Of a stretch of DNA of 64,000 nucleotides, positions 28,901 through 37,147 are shown piece by piece (within the stretch, counting starts at the first letter, position 1; each line of letters opens with the position of its first letter). Source of the DNA: Candidatus Gromoviella agglomerans (GTDB lineage: Bacteria; Pseudomonadota; Alphaproteobacteria; CAJXXZ01; G021065005); the NCBI RefSeq assembly GCF_021065005.1, contig NZ_CP069247.1, forward strand, positions 124,001 through 188,000. Direction: 5' to 3'. The translations under genes were made by a program, and so were the position numbers. The notes beneath the pieces are model-generated. The model did not search any database and was not told where the DNA came from. It saw only the letters and a program-made list of their open reading frames with translations.

Positions 28901-30425
28901 GCTCGTTCTGCTGCTTCAACTGCTCATTCAACCCATTGTTCTCTTGCTTCAACTGATCGATCTGCTGCCTCAACTGCCCGATCTGCTGCTGCAACCGCAC
29001 GTTCTGCTCCGCCACCAACTGCTGCTGAGCCTGCTGCTCCAACTCTCTGTTATGCCCCATCAACTGCCCGATCTGCTGCTGCAACCGCACGTTCTGCTGC
29101 TTCAACTGCCCGATCTCCTCCTCCGCCTCCTTCAACTGATCGATCTGCTGCTCCGCCGCCAACTGCTTCTTCAACTGCTCGTTCTGCTGCTGCAAGATAT
29201 CGTGCATAGACTTCAAGTCATCGACCACCATCTCCAACTGCCTGATCCGCTGCTGAGCTTCCTGCAACTGCTCGTTCTGCTGCTTCAACAGCCCGATCTC
29301 CTGCACCGCCGCATTCAACTGAGCCTCCAACTGCTCGTTCTGCTGCTGAGCCCCGTTGTTCTCGTCCTCCGCCGCCTTCAACTGATCGATCTGCTGCCTC
29401 AACTGCCCGATCTGCTGCTGCAACCGCACGTTCTGCTCCGCCACCAACTGCTGCTGAGCCTGCTGCTCCAACTCTCTGTTATGCCCCATCAACTGCCCGA
29501 TCTGCTGCTGCAACCGCACGTTCTGCTGCTTCAACTGCCCGATCTCCTCCTCCGCCTCCTTCAACTGATCGATCTGCTGCTCCGCCGCCAACTGCTTCTT
29601 CAACTGCTCGTTCTGCTGCTGCAAGATCTCGTGCATAGACTTCAAGTCATCGACCACCATCTCCAACTGCCCGATCTGCTGATGAGCTTCCTGCAACTGC
29701 TCGTTCTCAGCACCCAACCGATCACGCAATGCCGCATTCTGCCGAACATTCGAAGAAGTGCCATGAGACTTCAACTGCTCGCTCAACTCTGTCTGCAATC
29801 TTTCGTTCCGCAATGCAAGAGATTTGTTCTGTGCATCAATCTCCTTAAAGTTACGAATAACAAAATCGATATCCTTCAACTGCTCTTGCTGCTTATGATT
29901 CAACATCTGGTTCTGATTCTGCAACACGAGCATCTTTCGATCTTTTTCAGCAAGTTGTTGCTGCAAATTACGAATAATATCTTCTGGATCATATCCACGC
30001 TGACCATTCAAATACTTTTGCGTAGCATCCAATTGCCGATTCTGAACCTTAAGAAGATTTATATGGACCCCACCTGGAGCAGCCTGCTTCTGAGGATTAT
30101 AGCCAGGAGCTGCACCATTTACGGAGCCAACCTTCCCCACATAACCCGGAGCTGCTCCATACGGCCCAACCGCCCCCCCATAGCCAGGAGCTGCTCCATT
30201 TACGGAGCCAACCTTCCCCACATAACCCGGAGCTGCTCCATACGGCCCAACAGGCCCCCCATAGCCAGGAGCTGCTCCATTTACGGAGCCAACCGGCTTC
30301 CATCCACCAAATGGCGGACTATAAACATTATTCACATACGGCACTGCTTCCGTCGACCCATTCTTCGACGAAAGATGAAACTGATAAGAAATCAAACATA
30401 ATAGTGGAATAAATACCTTTTTCAC
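25929..30425 (-). CDS. Giant exported coiled-coil protein, 1498 residues
   Basis: Paralogue of the genes on both sides: same GTG start, leader, five GAAP repeats (about residues 45-115), and anchor HINLLKVQNRQLDATQKYL to NLQQQLAEKDRK. The body (about 150-1470) is almost continuous Gln/Glu/Leu coiled coil. Its first half is a mosaic of 10-15-residue blocks such as QIGQLMGHNRELEQQAQQQ and contains a 329-bp direct duplication. Its second half (about 950-1330) is built of longer repeats with ARIDELEGEVASLKGQL and IVRLQ motifs. Near the end an acidic Gln/Asp/Glu stretch (DEGQQGQQDEDDGQQ) precedes a final coil. The second-half repeats do not occur in the other paralogues. DNA is much GC-richer than the flanks. 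Function unknown; predicted to be extracytoplasmic. Confidence 0.85.
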   Translation of the reverse strand: MKKVFIPLLCLISYQFHLSSKNGSTEAVPYVNNVYSPPFGGWKPVGSVNGAAPGYGGPVGPYGAAPGYVGKVGSVNGAAPGYGGAVGPYGAAPGYVGKVGSVNGAAPGYNPQKQAAPGGVHINLLKVQNRQLDATQKYLNGQRGYDPEDIIRNLQQQLAEKDRKMLVLQNQNQMLNHKQQEQLKDIDFVIRNFKEIDAQNKSLALRNERLQTELSEQLKSHGTSSNVRQNAALRDRLGAENEQLQEAHQQIGQLEMVVDDLKSMHEILQQQNEQLKKQLAAEQQIDQLKEAEEEIGQLKQQNVRLQQQIGQLMGHNRELEQQAQQQLVAEQNVRLQQQIGQLRQQIDQLKAAEDENNGAQQQNEQLEAQLNAAVQEIGLLKQQNEQLQEAQQRIRQLEMVVDDLKSMHDILQQQNEQLKKQLAAEQQIDQLKEAEEEIGQLKQQNVRLQQQIGQLMGHNRELEQQAQQQLVAEQNVRLQQQIGQLRQQIDQLKQENNGLNEQLKQQNEQLKKQIEQLQQQIDQLKAAEEEIVRLQQQLVAKENEQLTLAQRKAAEDENNGAQQQNERLEAQLNAAGQQNAELKEQLKNAEEEIVRLKQQIEQLKEENAGLKKAAENNGAQQQLAEQNEQLKKQLAAEQQNAQLNEVAGQNERLQQQLRLVQQQIEQLQQLAEQNKWLQQQLAEQIEQLQQQLTLAYDNVPLQQHAAEDENNGAQQQNEQLNEAADENWRLQQQLRLVQQQIEQLQQLAEEIGQLRLAQQQLVEQNEQLAEEIGQLKQHAAADENNGAQQQIEQLRLAQQQLAEQIVPLPARLTLAQQQLAEQNERLEEEIGQLMGHNRELQQQAQQQIERLQQENAQLRDKIAPLEADIDYFQFQQEQCQEVQDQIVNLNAQHQIGRLMGHNRELEQRAAEEIEQLVAQLNEAVQARIDVLQGEVANLKAQLNQPVRYEIVRLQDDIDILHSQLTGQQDQQAVQAVQARIDKLQGEVVKLHGQLDPKLVNKIADLQHDQIPHLNAQLNAPLQDRIARLLEVEVERDRLKQRIERLEARLNAAVQARIDELEGEVASLKGQLEPVVWNEIVRLQKEQHDIVQLQNQLNHQARIDELEAQILKLHGKLDQDLVDQIANLQQNQIPDLQAQLNQSVEDRIVRLLGVEVENARLEARLNVTVQARILDLRRHMAHLKAQLNQEVQNKIAGLQEEIADLHSQLTGQQNQQEQGQQEEEQGQQEQQEQQEEQQAVRARIDELQGKVIELNDQLDQGLVNQIGNLQNQIDYLKVQLNDPLHGRIVRMLAQLNTNVDHGITAFRRQLNSYHEQRHEAVLPEVQEVQEELFEEIDQSQNVAQQQIEPFTTENDQLQQQLTLAQQQLPDLEQIEQLKAQLNAAVQEEIDRLQARIDELRAQQEQGQQEHEDEGQQGQQDEDDGQQVQQDEDEESEIDQLQRQLDYLKVQLNDPLQARIARLLEENVQLKGHIDDLEAELAQRKQQNVYELRTIQVDEV
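28950..29707 (-). repeat. 329-bp direct duplication inside the 1498-residue gene
   Basis: Bases 28950-29278 and 29379-29707 are nearly identical, offset by 429 bp (143 codons), with only a few differences (for example GATATCG versus GATCTCG near 29197/29626). Both copies encode the block from VVDDLKSMH through QIGQLMGHNRELEQQ to QQIDQLK. The low divergence implies a recent in-frame duplication. Confidence 0.88.
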
Positions 30426-30452
30426 AAACTAAATTAAATGTATGAGTGTATG

Positions 30453-30481
30453 AATTTACCAGTAATAAAAAGTTAATGCAA
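30453..30481 (-). promoter_or_regulatory. Predicted promoter of the 1498-residue gene
   Basis: Minus strand: TTGCAT (30481-30476), 17-bp spacer, TAAATT (30458-30453). The surrounding roughly 110 bp match the region upstream of the 2171-residue gene. Confidence 0.6.
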
Positions 30482-30550
30482 TATCTTATTGAATTCCCCT
30501 GAGAAAACTCATATTGAGCTAAACTCTAATCCTACTCAATATTCTGAACC

Positions 30551-33500
30551 TTATTTATTTGAGTCACGGTTTAATTGTGGTGTATAAAAAAATCTACTTT
30601 CTTCATGATCAATGAAATTCGGCTGCTTACCCATTGAACCTTCGAACGACTGCACAAGCTTTAAATTATCCAAACGAACAATAATATCATTTTTTCTCTT
30701 TAGCAACAGTTGAAACAACAATTGCCTATAATTATTCTTGGGAATGGACAACACAACCTCATTAATAATACTAAAAAAATCATTAAATGCATTACACAAC
30801 GCACGATAAAAATCATTATAAAAAGTATTATCTGTTCTAAAACAATGAATATAATTTGCATTAGATAACAGTTCATCACAGAAAAAGCAAAATTTTTGCA
30901 AAAACGGATATGGAGTATCAAATCGCAGACAAACCAGATTTATACGATCAGCGTCCATAGGATCTCCTTGCATATATTGTCCTAATTGTATACCCTTTCT
31001 GTCGAATTCTACTGTATATTGCGCCTTCTTGCTTGCCAATTCTGCTTCATATTGCGCCTTCTTTCTTTCCAATTGTGCTCTACATTCAGACGAAATAGAT
31101 GCAACATTCTCTGTAAAATAAGCAAGCAGATTATTCGAATTCGGATTCATAATAAGCCTCAATTCATTCTCTAATTTATCCTGTCTATTCAATTGACTAT
31201 CAAACAAAGCCTGCAAGTCCATCCTCTCCATATAATACAAAGCATTCTGCAAGTACATCATCTTGTTATACAAAGTAAGCATGGAATGATTCTGCAAATC
31301 AACCTGCTCCGAAGGATTTTTCTTCTGCAAACCTTGCCGCTTTTGCTGCAATTTCTGCTCGCAATCATTTATGTTTGTCTTCAAATAATATATCTGCTCA
31401 TACAAATTCTGCTGCTGCTCCCAAAACTCAAGATACTTTTTCAACTCACGACACAAATTACTCTGCTCCAAAAATTGTTGATCCCCCAAAGACTCTTCCT
31501 GATTCAACTTTTTCTGCTTCAAATTCTCATTATACTCCTTCTGCAAATCATATATCCGATCATTCACAGTTGTTATCTGACTAGTCAAAAAACGCACCTG
31601 ATTACCATGCAACTCACACATCTTCTGTTCTAAAATTTCTTTCTGGTGCTGCTGCAAAACCTGTTCCTGCTGCTGCTCCAAAGCCTGTTCCTGCTGCTGC
31701 AAAGCCTCTTTCTGCTTCTGCTGCAAAACCTGTTCCTGCTGCTGCAAAACCTGTTCCTGCTGCTGCAAAACCTGTTCCTGCTGCTGCTGCAAAACCTGTT
31801 CCTGCTTCTGCAAAGCCTCTTTCTGCTTCTGCTGCAAAACCTGTTCCTGCTGCTGCAAAACCTGTTCCTGCTGCTGCAAATCGTGCCATTCTTGCAAAGC
31901 CTCTTTCTGCTGCTCCAAAGCCTGTTCCTGCTGTTTCTGCAACTGCTCCAAAGCCTGTTCCTGCCGCTGCTGCAAAGCCTCTTTCTGCTTCTGCAAAACC
32001 TGTTCCTGCTGCTGCAAAACCTGTTCCTGCCGCTGCTGCAAAACCTGTTCCTGCCGCTGCAAAGCCTCTTTCTGCTTCTGCAAAACCTGTTCCTGCTGCT
32101 GCTCCAAATCACTCATCTGCTGCTGCAAAACCTCTTTCTGCTTCTGCAAATCATCCTCCAGCTGCTTAGACAAAGCAAATATCTGCTTGTGTAAAATATC
32201 GTTCTCATCCAAAACCTCTTTCTGCTGTTTCTGCAACTGCTCCAAAGCCTGTTCCTGCTGTTTCTGCAACTGCTCACGGAGATCTATAGAAGCAGCTTGC
32301 AATTTATTAAACAAAATAAGAGCCGGCCTCTTAAATTGATCATTCAACTGCTCGTTCTCCTGCTGCAACTGCTGCAACTGCTGTATCTGCTGCTGCAACT
32401 GCTGTATCTGCTGCTTCAACTGCTTGATCTCATCATACTTCTGAGATAATACACGACATAACAGAGCGTTCTCATTGGACAATTGATTGAAAAACTTCTG
32501 TCTATCCGCACCCGCCTTCAACTTATCGTTCTGAGTCTGTAATTGCGCGTTACTCGCATTCAATCGCGCGATCTCTTCATCCTTCGCCTTCAATTTCGCC
32601 TTCAACAAGCGGTTCTCCTGTGCCAACTCAGCGTTCACCGCATACATACTACTCTCATCTGTCTTTTTCATCTTCGCAGTCTTATGCATCGCAGCATTCA
32701 AATCATTGCTCGCTTGGATGTGAGCATACTTCAAAGGTTGAATCTCAGCTTTCTGGCGCTTCATGTTAGCATTCAACTTTTTCAACGCTTGGCTGTAACA
32801 CCACTCAAAATGTTCAATCCTACGTTGAGCGCGCTTCAGATAATCTATATCAGGGTCTTCAGTCCCATCATCATACACTACACGATTCCTTGCAATAGCA
32901 TTCTCAAGACGGGGCAAGGATCCTTTATCTTCATCCAAACGCGCCTTCAAGCACTCGATCTCCACCTTCAAAGGCTCGTTCTCAACATCATAGCGCCGCT
33001 GCGCTTCATACAAAGCCTGCCACGCAGCATGAGAAAGAGTCCTCAATTTCGCAATATTCTCTTCATCAGCATGCAAAGCATTAATCTTCTTCAACCTACA
33101 CTGCAACTCTGCATTCTCCACCATCAATGATATGACCTCGTGCTCACTCTCCTTTACCCTCTGCGCATCCCTCTCATAAGCCCTGTACTGACTAAGTAAC
33201 TTAGAGGCTTGCAATTCCTTCAAACTATCCATCCTATGACCCGACTTGAAGTACGCAACCTTTTGTTTTAACTCTTTCTGTATTTTAGACAAACTATCAT
33301 TATCAGCGACATCTCTTAACTCATCAATCGAAGTGATCAATGCCTTTAATTCAGATTGCAGATCCGTCAAGTTATCAGTGTTATTCAAATCTGCAATGTA
33401 CACAAGCAAATCTTTCAACAAAGGCCTCTGCACATTTCTCACACTGAACAAATGAGTAATATCTTTAATCTTTCGATCTTTTTCAGCAAGTTGTTGCTGC

Positions 33501-33841
33501 AAATTACGAATAATATCTTCTGGATCATATCCACGCTGAGCATTCAAATACTTTTGCGTAGCATCCAATTGCGATGGCTGAACCTTAACCAGATTTATAT
33601 GGACCCCACCTGGAGCAGCCTGCTTCTGAGGATTATAGCCAGGAGCTGCACCATTTACGGAGCCAACCGGCTTCCCATAAGAGTAAGCAGCTGCTCCATA
33701 CGGCCCAACCGGATTCCATCCACCAAATGGCGGACTATAAACATTATTCACATACGGCACTGCTTCCGTCGACCCATTCTTCGACGAAAGATGAAACTGA
33801 TAAGAAATCAAACATAATAGTGGAATAAATACCTTTTTCAC
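30551..33841 (-). CDS. Exported coiled-coil protein, 1096 residues
   Basis: Third large paralogue: GTG start, same leader, two GAA repeats (about residues 45-70) and the same anchor (HINLVKVQPSQLDATQKYL to QQQLAEKDRK), then its own body. Residues about 130-480 are mixed helical with several Cys. About 490-760 is a very regular heptad region built from QEQVLQQ, QKEALQK and similar units. About 780-950 is a second coil, and the last roughly 150 residues are globular, rich in Phe/Tyr/Cys (FLQKFCFFCDELL), and end at NRDSNK. The globular tail is unlike the ends of its paralogues and could be a functional domain, but I recognise no family. Predicted to be secreted or on the surface. Confidence 0.85.
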   Translation of the reverse strand: MKKVFIPLLCLISYQFHLSSKNGSTEAVPYVNNVYSPPFGGWNPVGPYGAAAYSYGKPVGSVNGAAPGYNPQKQAAPGGVHINLVKVQPSQLDATQKYLNAQRGYDPEDIIRNLQQQLAEKDRKIKDITHLFSVRNVQRPLLKDLLVYIADLNNTDNLTDLQSELKALITSIDELRDVADNDSLSKIQKELKQKVAYFKSGHRMDSLKELQASKLLSQYRAYERDAQRVKESEHEVISLMVENAELQCRLKKINALHADEENIAKLRTLSHAAWQALYEAQRRYDVENEPLKVEIECLKARLDEDKGSLPRLENAIARNRVVYDDGTEDPDIDYLKRAQRRIEHFEWCYSQALKKLNANMKRQKAEIQPLKYAHIQASNDLNAAMHKTAKMKKTDESSMYAVNAELAQENRLLKAKLKAKDEEIARLNASNAQLQTQNDKLKAGADRQKFFNQLSNENALLCRVLSQKYDEIKQLKQQIQQLQQQIQQLQQLQQENEQLNDQFKRPALILFNKLQAASIDLREQLQKQQEQALEQLQKQQKEVLDENDILHKQIFALSKQLEDDLQKQKEVLQQQMSDLEQQQEQVLQKQKEALQRQEQVLQQRQEQVLQQQEQVLQKQKEALQQRQEQALEQLQKQQEQALEQQKEALQEWHDLQQQEQVLQQQEQVLQQKQKEALQKQEQVLQQQQEQVLQQQEQVLQQQEQVLQQKQKEALQQQEQALEQQQEQVLQQHQKEILEQKMCELHGNQVRFLTSQITTVNDRIYDLQKEYNENLKQKKLNQEESLGDQQFLEQSNLCRELKKYLEFWEQQQNLYEQIYYLKTNINDCEQKLQQKRQGLQKKNPSEQVDLQNHSMLTLYNKMMYLQNALYYMERMDLQALFDSQLNRQDKLENELRLIMNPNSNNLLAYFTENVASISSECRAQLERKKAQYEAELASKKAQYTVEFDRKGIQLGQYMQGDPMDADRINLVCLRFDTPYPFLQKFCFFCDELLSNANYIHCFRTDNTFYNDFYRALCNAFNDFFSIINEVVLSIPKNNYRQLLFQLLLKRKNDIIVRLDNLKLVQSFEGSMGKQPNFIDHEESRFFYTPQLNRDSNK
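31640..32115 (-). repeat. QEQVLQQ/QKEAL heptad repeat tract
   Basis: About twenty short in-frame units of 21-30 bp, read on the plus strand as variations of CTGTTCCTGCTGCTGCAAAA. They encode seven- to ten-residue coiled-coil heptads and are prone to slippage. Divergence between units is low in the middle of the tract. Confidence 0.8.
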
Positions 33842-33868
33842 AAACTAAATTAAATGTATAAGTGTATA

Positions 33869-33897
33869 AATTTACCAGTAATAAAAAATTAATGCAA
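33869..33897 (-). promoter_or_regulatory. Predicted promoter of the 1096-residue gene
   Basis: Minus strand: TTGCAT (33897-33892), 17-bp spacer, TAAATT (33874-33869). Same arrangement and distance to the GTG start as in the other paralogues; similarity stops soon after the -35 box. Confidence 0.55.
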
Positions 33898-34097
33898 TAA
33901 GTAAAAAAACTAAAAAAATGTCTGAATTTATTACAAAATAGACACTATGTTTACGATTGACCAAATGATCATATTCGTTAACTGCAAATCCAAGAATTAC
34001 TTTTGCGATAAATATCTCTTATCGTGGGTTCAACATATTCTTCAACCCAACCATATAATCATTAGACTTTAGACTTTTTATCCAACGCCTGCTGATA

Positions 34098-34913
34098 CTA
34101 GGCATCTTTCTGAGCTTTCCAAGCAGAATATTGCTCAGCCATCGCCTTCAACCCAACCATATAATCATTAGACTTTTTATCCAACTCATGCTGATGCTCG
34201 GCCTCTTTCTGAGCTTTCCAATCGGAATATTTAGCAGCCATCGCCTTCAATTCACGGATATACCAAGCACACTTCTCATCAAATCGCTGCTGATAGTTAT
34301 CATTCAACTCCTTCAACTGGGCATCTTTCTGAACTTTCCAAGCGGAATAGTCCCCCTCCATCGCCTTCAACCCAACCATATAATCATTAGACTTTTTATC
34401 CAACTCATGCTGATGCTCGGCCTCTTTCTGAGCTTTCCAATCGGAATATTTAGCAGCCATCGCCTTCAACTCATCAATATACCAAGCACACTTCTCATCA
34501 AATCGCTGCTGATAGTTATCATTCAACTCCTTCAACTGGGCATCTTTCTGAACTTTCCAAGCGGAATAGTCCCCCTCCATCGCCTTCAACCCAACCATAT
34601 AATCATTAGACTTTTTATCCAACTCATGCTGATGCTCGGCCTCTTTCTGAGCTTTCCAATCGGAATATTGCTCATCCATCGCCTTCAACTCACCAATATA
34701 CCAAGCACACTTCTCATCAAATCGCTGCTGATAGGTATCATTCAACTCCTTCAACTTAGCGATATACAAAGTATCCTTCTCATCAAATTGCTGCTGCTGA
34801 TTCTGCTGAAGTTGTTGATCTATAGGTAACATTGCTTCCGTCGACGCATTCTTCGATGAGATATAAAACTGACAAGAAATCAAACATAAAAGTGGAACAA
34901 ATATCTTTTTCAC
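34098..34913 (-). CDS. Exported repeat protein, 271 residues, probably truncated
   Basis: GTG start, with a leader related to the large paralogues (MKKIFVPLLCLISCQFYISS, then KNASTEAMLP) but without the GAAP array or the anchor. Residues about 40-271 are a 73-residue tandem repeat (219 bp offset, compare 34351 and 34570). Each unit has LKELNDNYQQRFDEKCAWYI, LKAMAAKYSDWKAQKEAEHQ and HELDKKSNDYMVGLKAM segments and one Cys per unit, which could crosslink chains. Beyond the TAG at 34095-34097 the repeat continues (YQQALDKKSK, then out of frame SNDYMVGLK) to about 34015, so the gene appears cut short by a nonsense mutation followed by a small frameshift. It may still make a stable product; function unknown. 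Confidence 0.75.
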   Translation of the reverse strand: MKKIFVPLLCLISCQFYISSKNASTEAMLPIDQQLQQNQQQQFDEKDTLYIAKLKELNDTYQQRFDEKCAWYIGELKAMDEQYSDWKAQKEAEHQHELDKKSNDYMVGLKAMEGDYSAWKVQKDAQLKELNDNYQQRFDEKCAWYIDELKAMAAKYSDWKAQKEAEHQHELDKKSNDYMVGLKAMEGDYSAWKVQKDAQLKELNDNYQQRFDEKCAWYIRELKAMAAKYSDWKAQKEAEHQHELDKKSNDYMVGLKAMAEQYSAWKAQKDA

Positions 34914-34940
34914 AAACTAAATTAAATGTATAAGTGTATA

Positions 34941-34969
34941 AATTTACCAGTAACAAAAAATTAATGCAA
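34941..34969 (-). promoter_or_regulatory. Predicted promoter of the 271-residue gene
   Basis: Minus strand: TTGCAT (34969-34964), 17-bp spacer, TAAATT (34946-34941), the same layout as in the three large paralogues. Confidence 0.55.
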
Positions 34970-35188
34970 TATCTTAATTAAGATTTCTCAATTTTATTAC
35001 TCTAGATTCTGTTCCAATCAATCAAATCACATTCGTTATTGTTATCTTTTTATTCATCTGTTATATTTAGTCAATCTCATTTATATTTTCATTGTTTGCA
35101 TAATAAAGTTCAGTGCTATAATTTTTATATAAAAAATCAGTCGTCATTGGCACAAAACTCATGATATCATCATAAAAAACTACTCTCA

Positions 35189-36118
35189 ATGAAATTTTTA
35201 ATTCACAAATGCAATAATATTTCAAAAATACTAAGATGGATCAAAAGTCATTACAGTTTCATTCCACAGTCAGAAATATTTCGTGCAATTAGAGAAAAAG
35301 ATATTCTAATTAATGGAAAAAAATGCAAATTTAGTTCTATTGTAAATGAGAATGATGAAATATCGCTTTACTCAGGATTAGTTAATAAATTTTACGATTC
35401 AAATGAAAAAAAAACTGCGAATACAATCAAAAATACTCATAGATATTTTGATAAATTATATGAAAATGACAATATTATAGTTGTAAATAAAAAGTCAGGA
35501 ATTTCTACTCAAGGCGGTACAAATATCAAACTCTCACTTGTAGAAGTAATCTCACAATCTATAGGGAAAAGAGCATATATCACTCATCGACTGGATAAAG
35601 ATACGAGTGGAGTCATCATTTTTGCGAAAAATGCAGAATATGCATCGTTAATATCAAAAGAATTTAGAGAAAGAAGAGTATTCAAAAAATATCAAGCAAT
35701 AATTCACGGAAACGTAAGAAAAAACAGCATAACAATTCAAACAATAATGCAAAAAATATCAGGAAAATGGGGTGAACTCATGATATCAAGATCAATAGAT
35801 GATACAAATTTCACTCAAGATTTAGATTCACCTCTCACAGATGGGCAAATCGCAATCACCAAACTTGAAGTAATTGAACGATTAAACAAAGAAAAAGAAA
35901 CATACACACGAGTAAATTTATTTCCAATCACAGGAAGAAAACATCAACTCAGGAGCCACATGCTATTCATAAATCATCCAATATTAGGAGACAAAAAATA
36001 CTATGACGAGAAAAACACTTCACGAAATGAGCGAATGCTACTTCATTGCTGCGAAATTAGCTTCTCATCAATCTCATTTGATGAAATGTCAAGATTCACA
36101 GCTGAAGCAGAATTCTGA
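35189..36118 (+). CDS. rluC: 23S rRNA pseudouridine synthase, RluC/RluD family
   Basis: Converts specific uridines of 23S rRNA to pseudouridine. An S4-like RNA-binding domain occupies about residues 10-60 (SEIFRAIREKDILINGKKC). The synthase domain starts at YENDNIIVVNKKSGISTQGG, and the catalytic Asp lies in ITHRLDKDTSGVIIFAKN. The later motifs RVNLFPITGRKHQLRSHM and HPILGDKKYY are complete. Length of 309 residues is normal. RluC is favoured over RluD from the N-terminal arrangement, though not decisively. No Shine-Dalgarno precedes the ATG at 35189. It is a single housekeeping gene between two groups of exported-protein genes. Confidence 0.9.
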   Translation: MKFLIHKCNNISKILRWIKSHYSFIPQSEIFRAIREKDILINGKKCKFSSIVNENDEISLYSGLVNKFYDSNEKKTANTIKNTHRYFDKLYENDNIIVVNKKSGISTQGGTNIKLSLVEVISQSIGKRAYITHRLDKDTSGVIIFAKNAEYASLISKEFRERRVFKKYQAIIHGNVRKNSITIQTIMQKISGKWGELMISRSIDDTNFTQDLDSPLTDGQIAITKLEVIERLNKEKETYTRVNLFPITGRKHQLRSHMLFINHPILGDKKYYDEKNTSRNERMLLHCCEISFSSISFDEMSRFTAEAEF

Positions 36119-36209
36119 TGAAGATAATAATTATCACTGAATATTTATTTCCTTCACAATCATATTGATAAATCTACAGAAACTCACAAAACAAAAATGG
36201 TATAGTAGT

Positions 36210-36974
36210 TTAACTAAAAAAACTACACAATTTATTAAAAAAAGAAACAACTTTATCCTTTATCATGCCAAAGAAACTCTTGTTATAAGACTCAATTTTA
36301 CTAGAATTACTATCGCTATCAGTCAATAGCTGAGTATTGATATAATTATCTTCTTTATTTGACATATGATCAAAATTCGCAAGACTAACATTATCAGAAT
36401 TATAATCACTATCACAAAAAACATTAATCTCATCATCTGTCGAATCTTCAATACTATCTGTAATATTACTGCAATTAAAAGGCCTTGCCTGAGATAACAA
36501 ATTCCATTTCATTTGCATACGATAATAGTTAAATGCATCATAATCTTCAGATCGTCCACTGGCCCAAACTTTTTGCATCAAAATTTCAAGATTTTCAATA
36601 TCTGCAGAAGTAATAATTTGATCAACACCAAGATAACCTGACTTGATATTAATGTTAGAGAGAAAAATATAGTACTCCATCTTGGCTTCAATAGATATCG
36701 ATAAAGACCTTATATCAATTGCACTATAAGAAGCCTTAAGAGACTCAAGTGTTTTATTCAATTCAGAAAAAATATCAAAAGTAATTCTTTCACTCTTATA
36801 ATGTTCCATAATTTTATTATTCCAATGCTCAAAATATCTCAATCTCAGATTGTCTGAGGAATCATTAAAATCAACATTTTGAGACAATTCCGCATCTGAA
36901 TTAACAAATTGAAAAGGAACAAAACAAATAAAGCTAACAAGAATACATATAAATTTTGTATAATTATTATTCAT
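36210..36974 (-). CDS. Exported hypothetical protein
   Basis: 254 residues from the ATG at 36974; earlier in-frame ATGs up to 37013 would add residues before the signal peptide and are less likely. The signal-peptide-like start NNNYTKFICILVSFICFVPF is followed by an Asp/Ser-rich segment. A helical region of about 40-160 residues (LNKTLESLKASYSAIDIRSL; WASGRSEDYDAFNYYRMQMK) leads to an acidic tail rich in Asp, Ser and Asn, then a final hydrophobic-basic stretch (FGMIKDKVVSFFNKLCSFFS) that could be an amphipathic membrane-binding helix. No family recognised. Probably periplasmic or secreted. Confidence 0.65.
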   Translation of the reverse strand: MNNNYTKFICILVSFICFVPFQFVNSDAELSQNVDFNDSSDNLRLRYFEHWNNKIMEHYKSERITFDIFSELNKTLESLKASYSAIDIRSLSISIEAKMEYYIFLSNINIKSGYLGVDQIITSADIENLEILMQKVWASGRSEDYDAFNYYRMQMKWNLLSQARPFNCSNITDSIEDSTDDEINVFCDSDYNSDNVSLANFDHMSNKEDNYINTQLLTDSDSNSSKIESYNKSFFGMIKDKVVSFFNKLCSFFS

Positions 36975-37147
36975 AAATATTAAATAAGAATAAGCCATTA
37001 CCATTATCATCAAATAAATAATATCAATATTTTACTAACGAATGAACATTACTCTATGAGAACGGATAAAAATTCAAAAGACAAAAGTCAGCACTAACGT
37101 TGATTTAACCTCATAGGTTAATAACAAAAATATAATGTAAAGATTTA

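Noticed and set aside
27543-30401. Long plus-strand open frame (952 codons, Leu/Gln-rich) opposite the 1498-residue gene
   Set aside because: It is the mirror of CAG/GAG/CTG-rich heptad codons. Composition is dominated by Leu/Arg/Gln runs with no start signal, and similar antisense frames accompany every coiled-coil gene here (e.g. 23173-24081, 31646-32194).
14000-35000. Insertion sequences or transposase genes as drivers of the island
   Set aside because: I found no transposase-like frame or terminal inverted repeats; the repeats seen are internal to genes or shared promoters.
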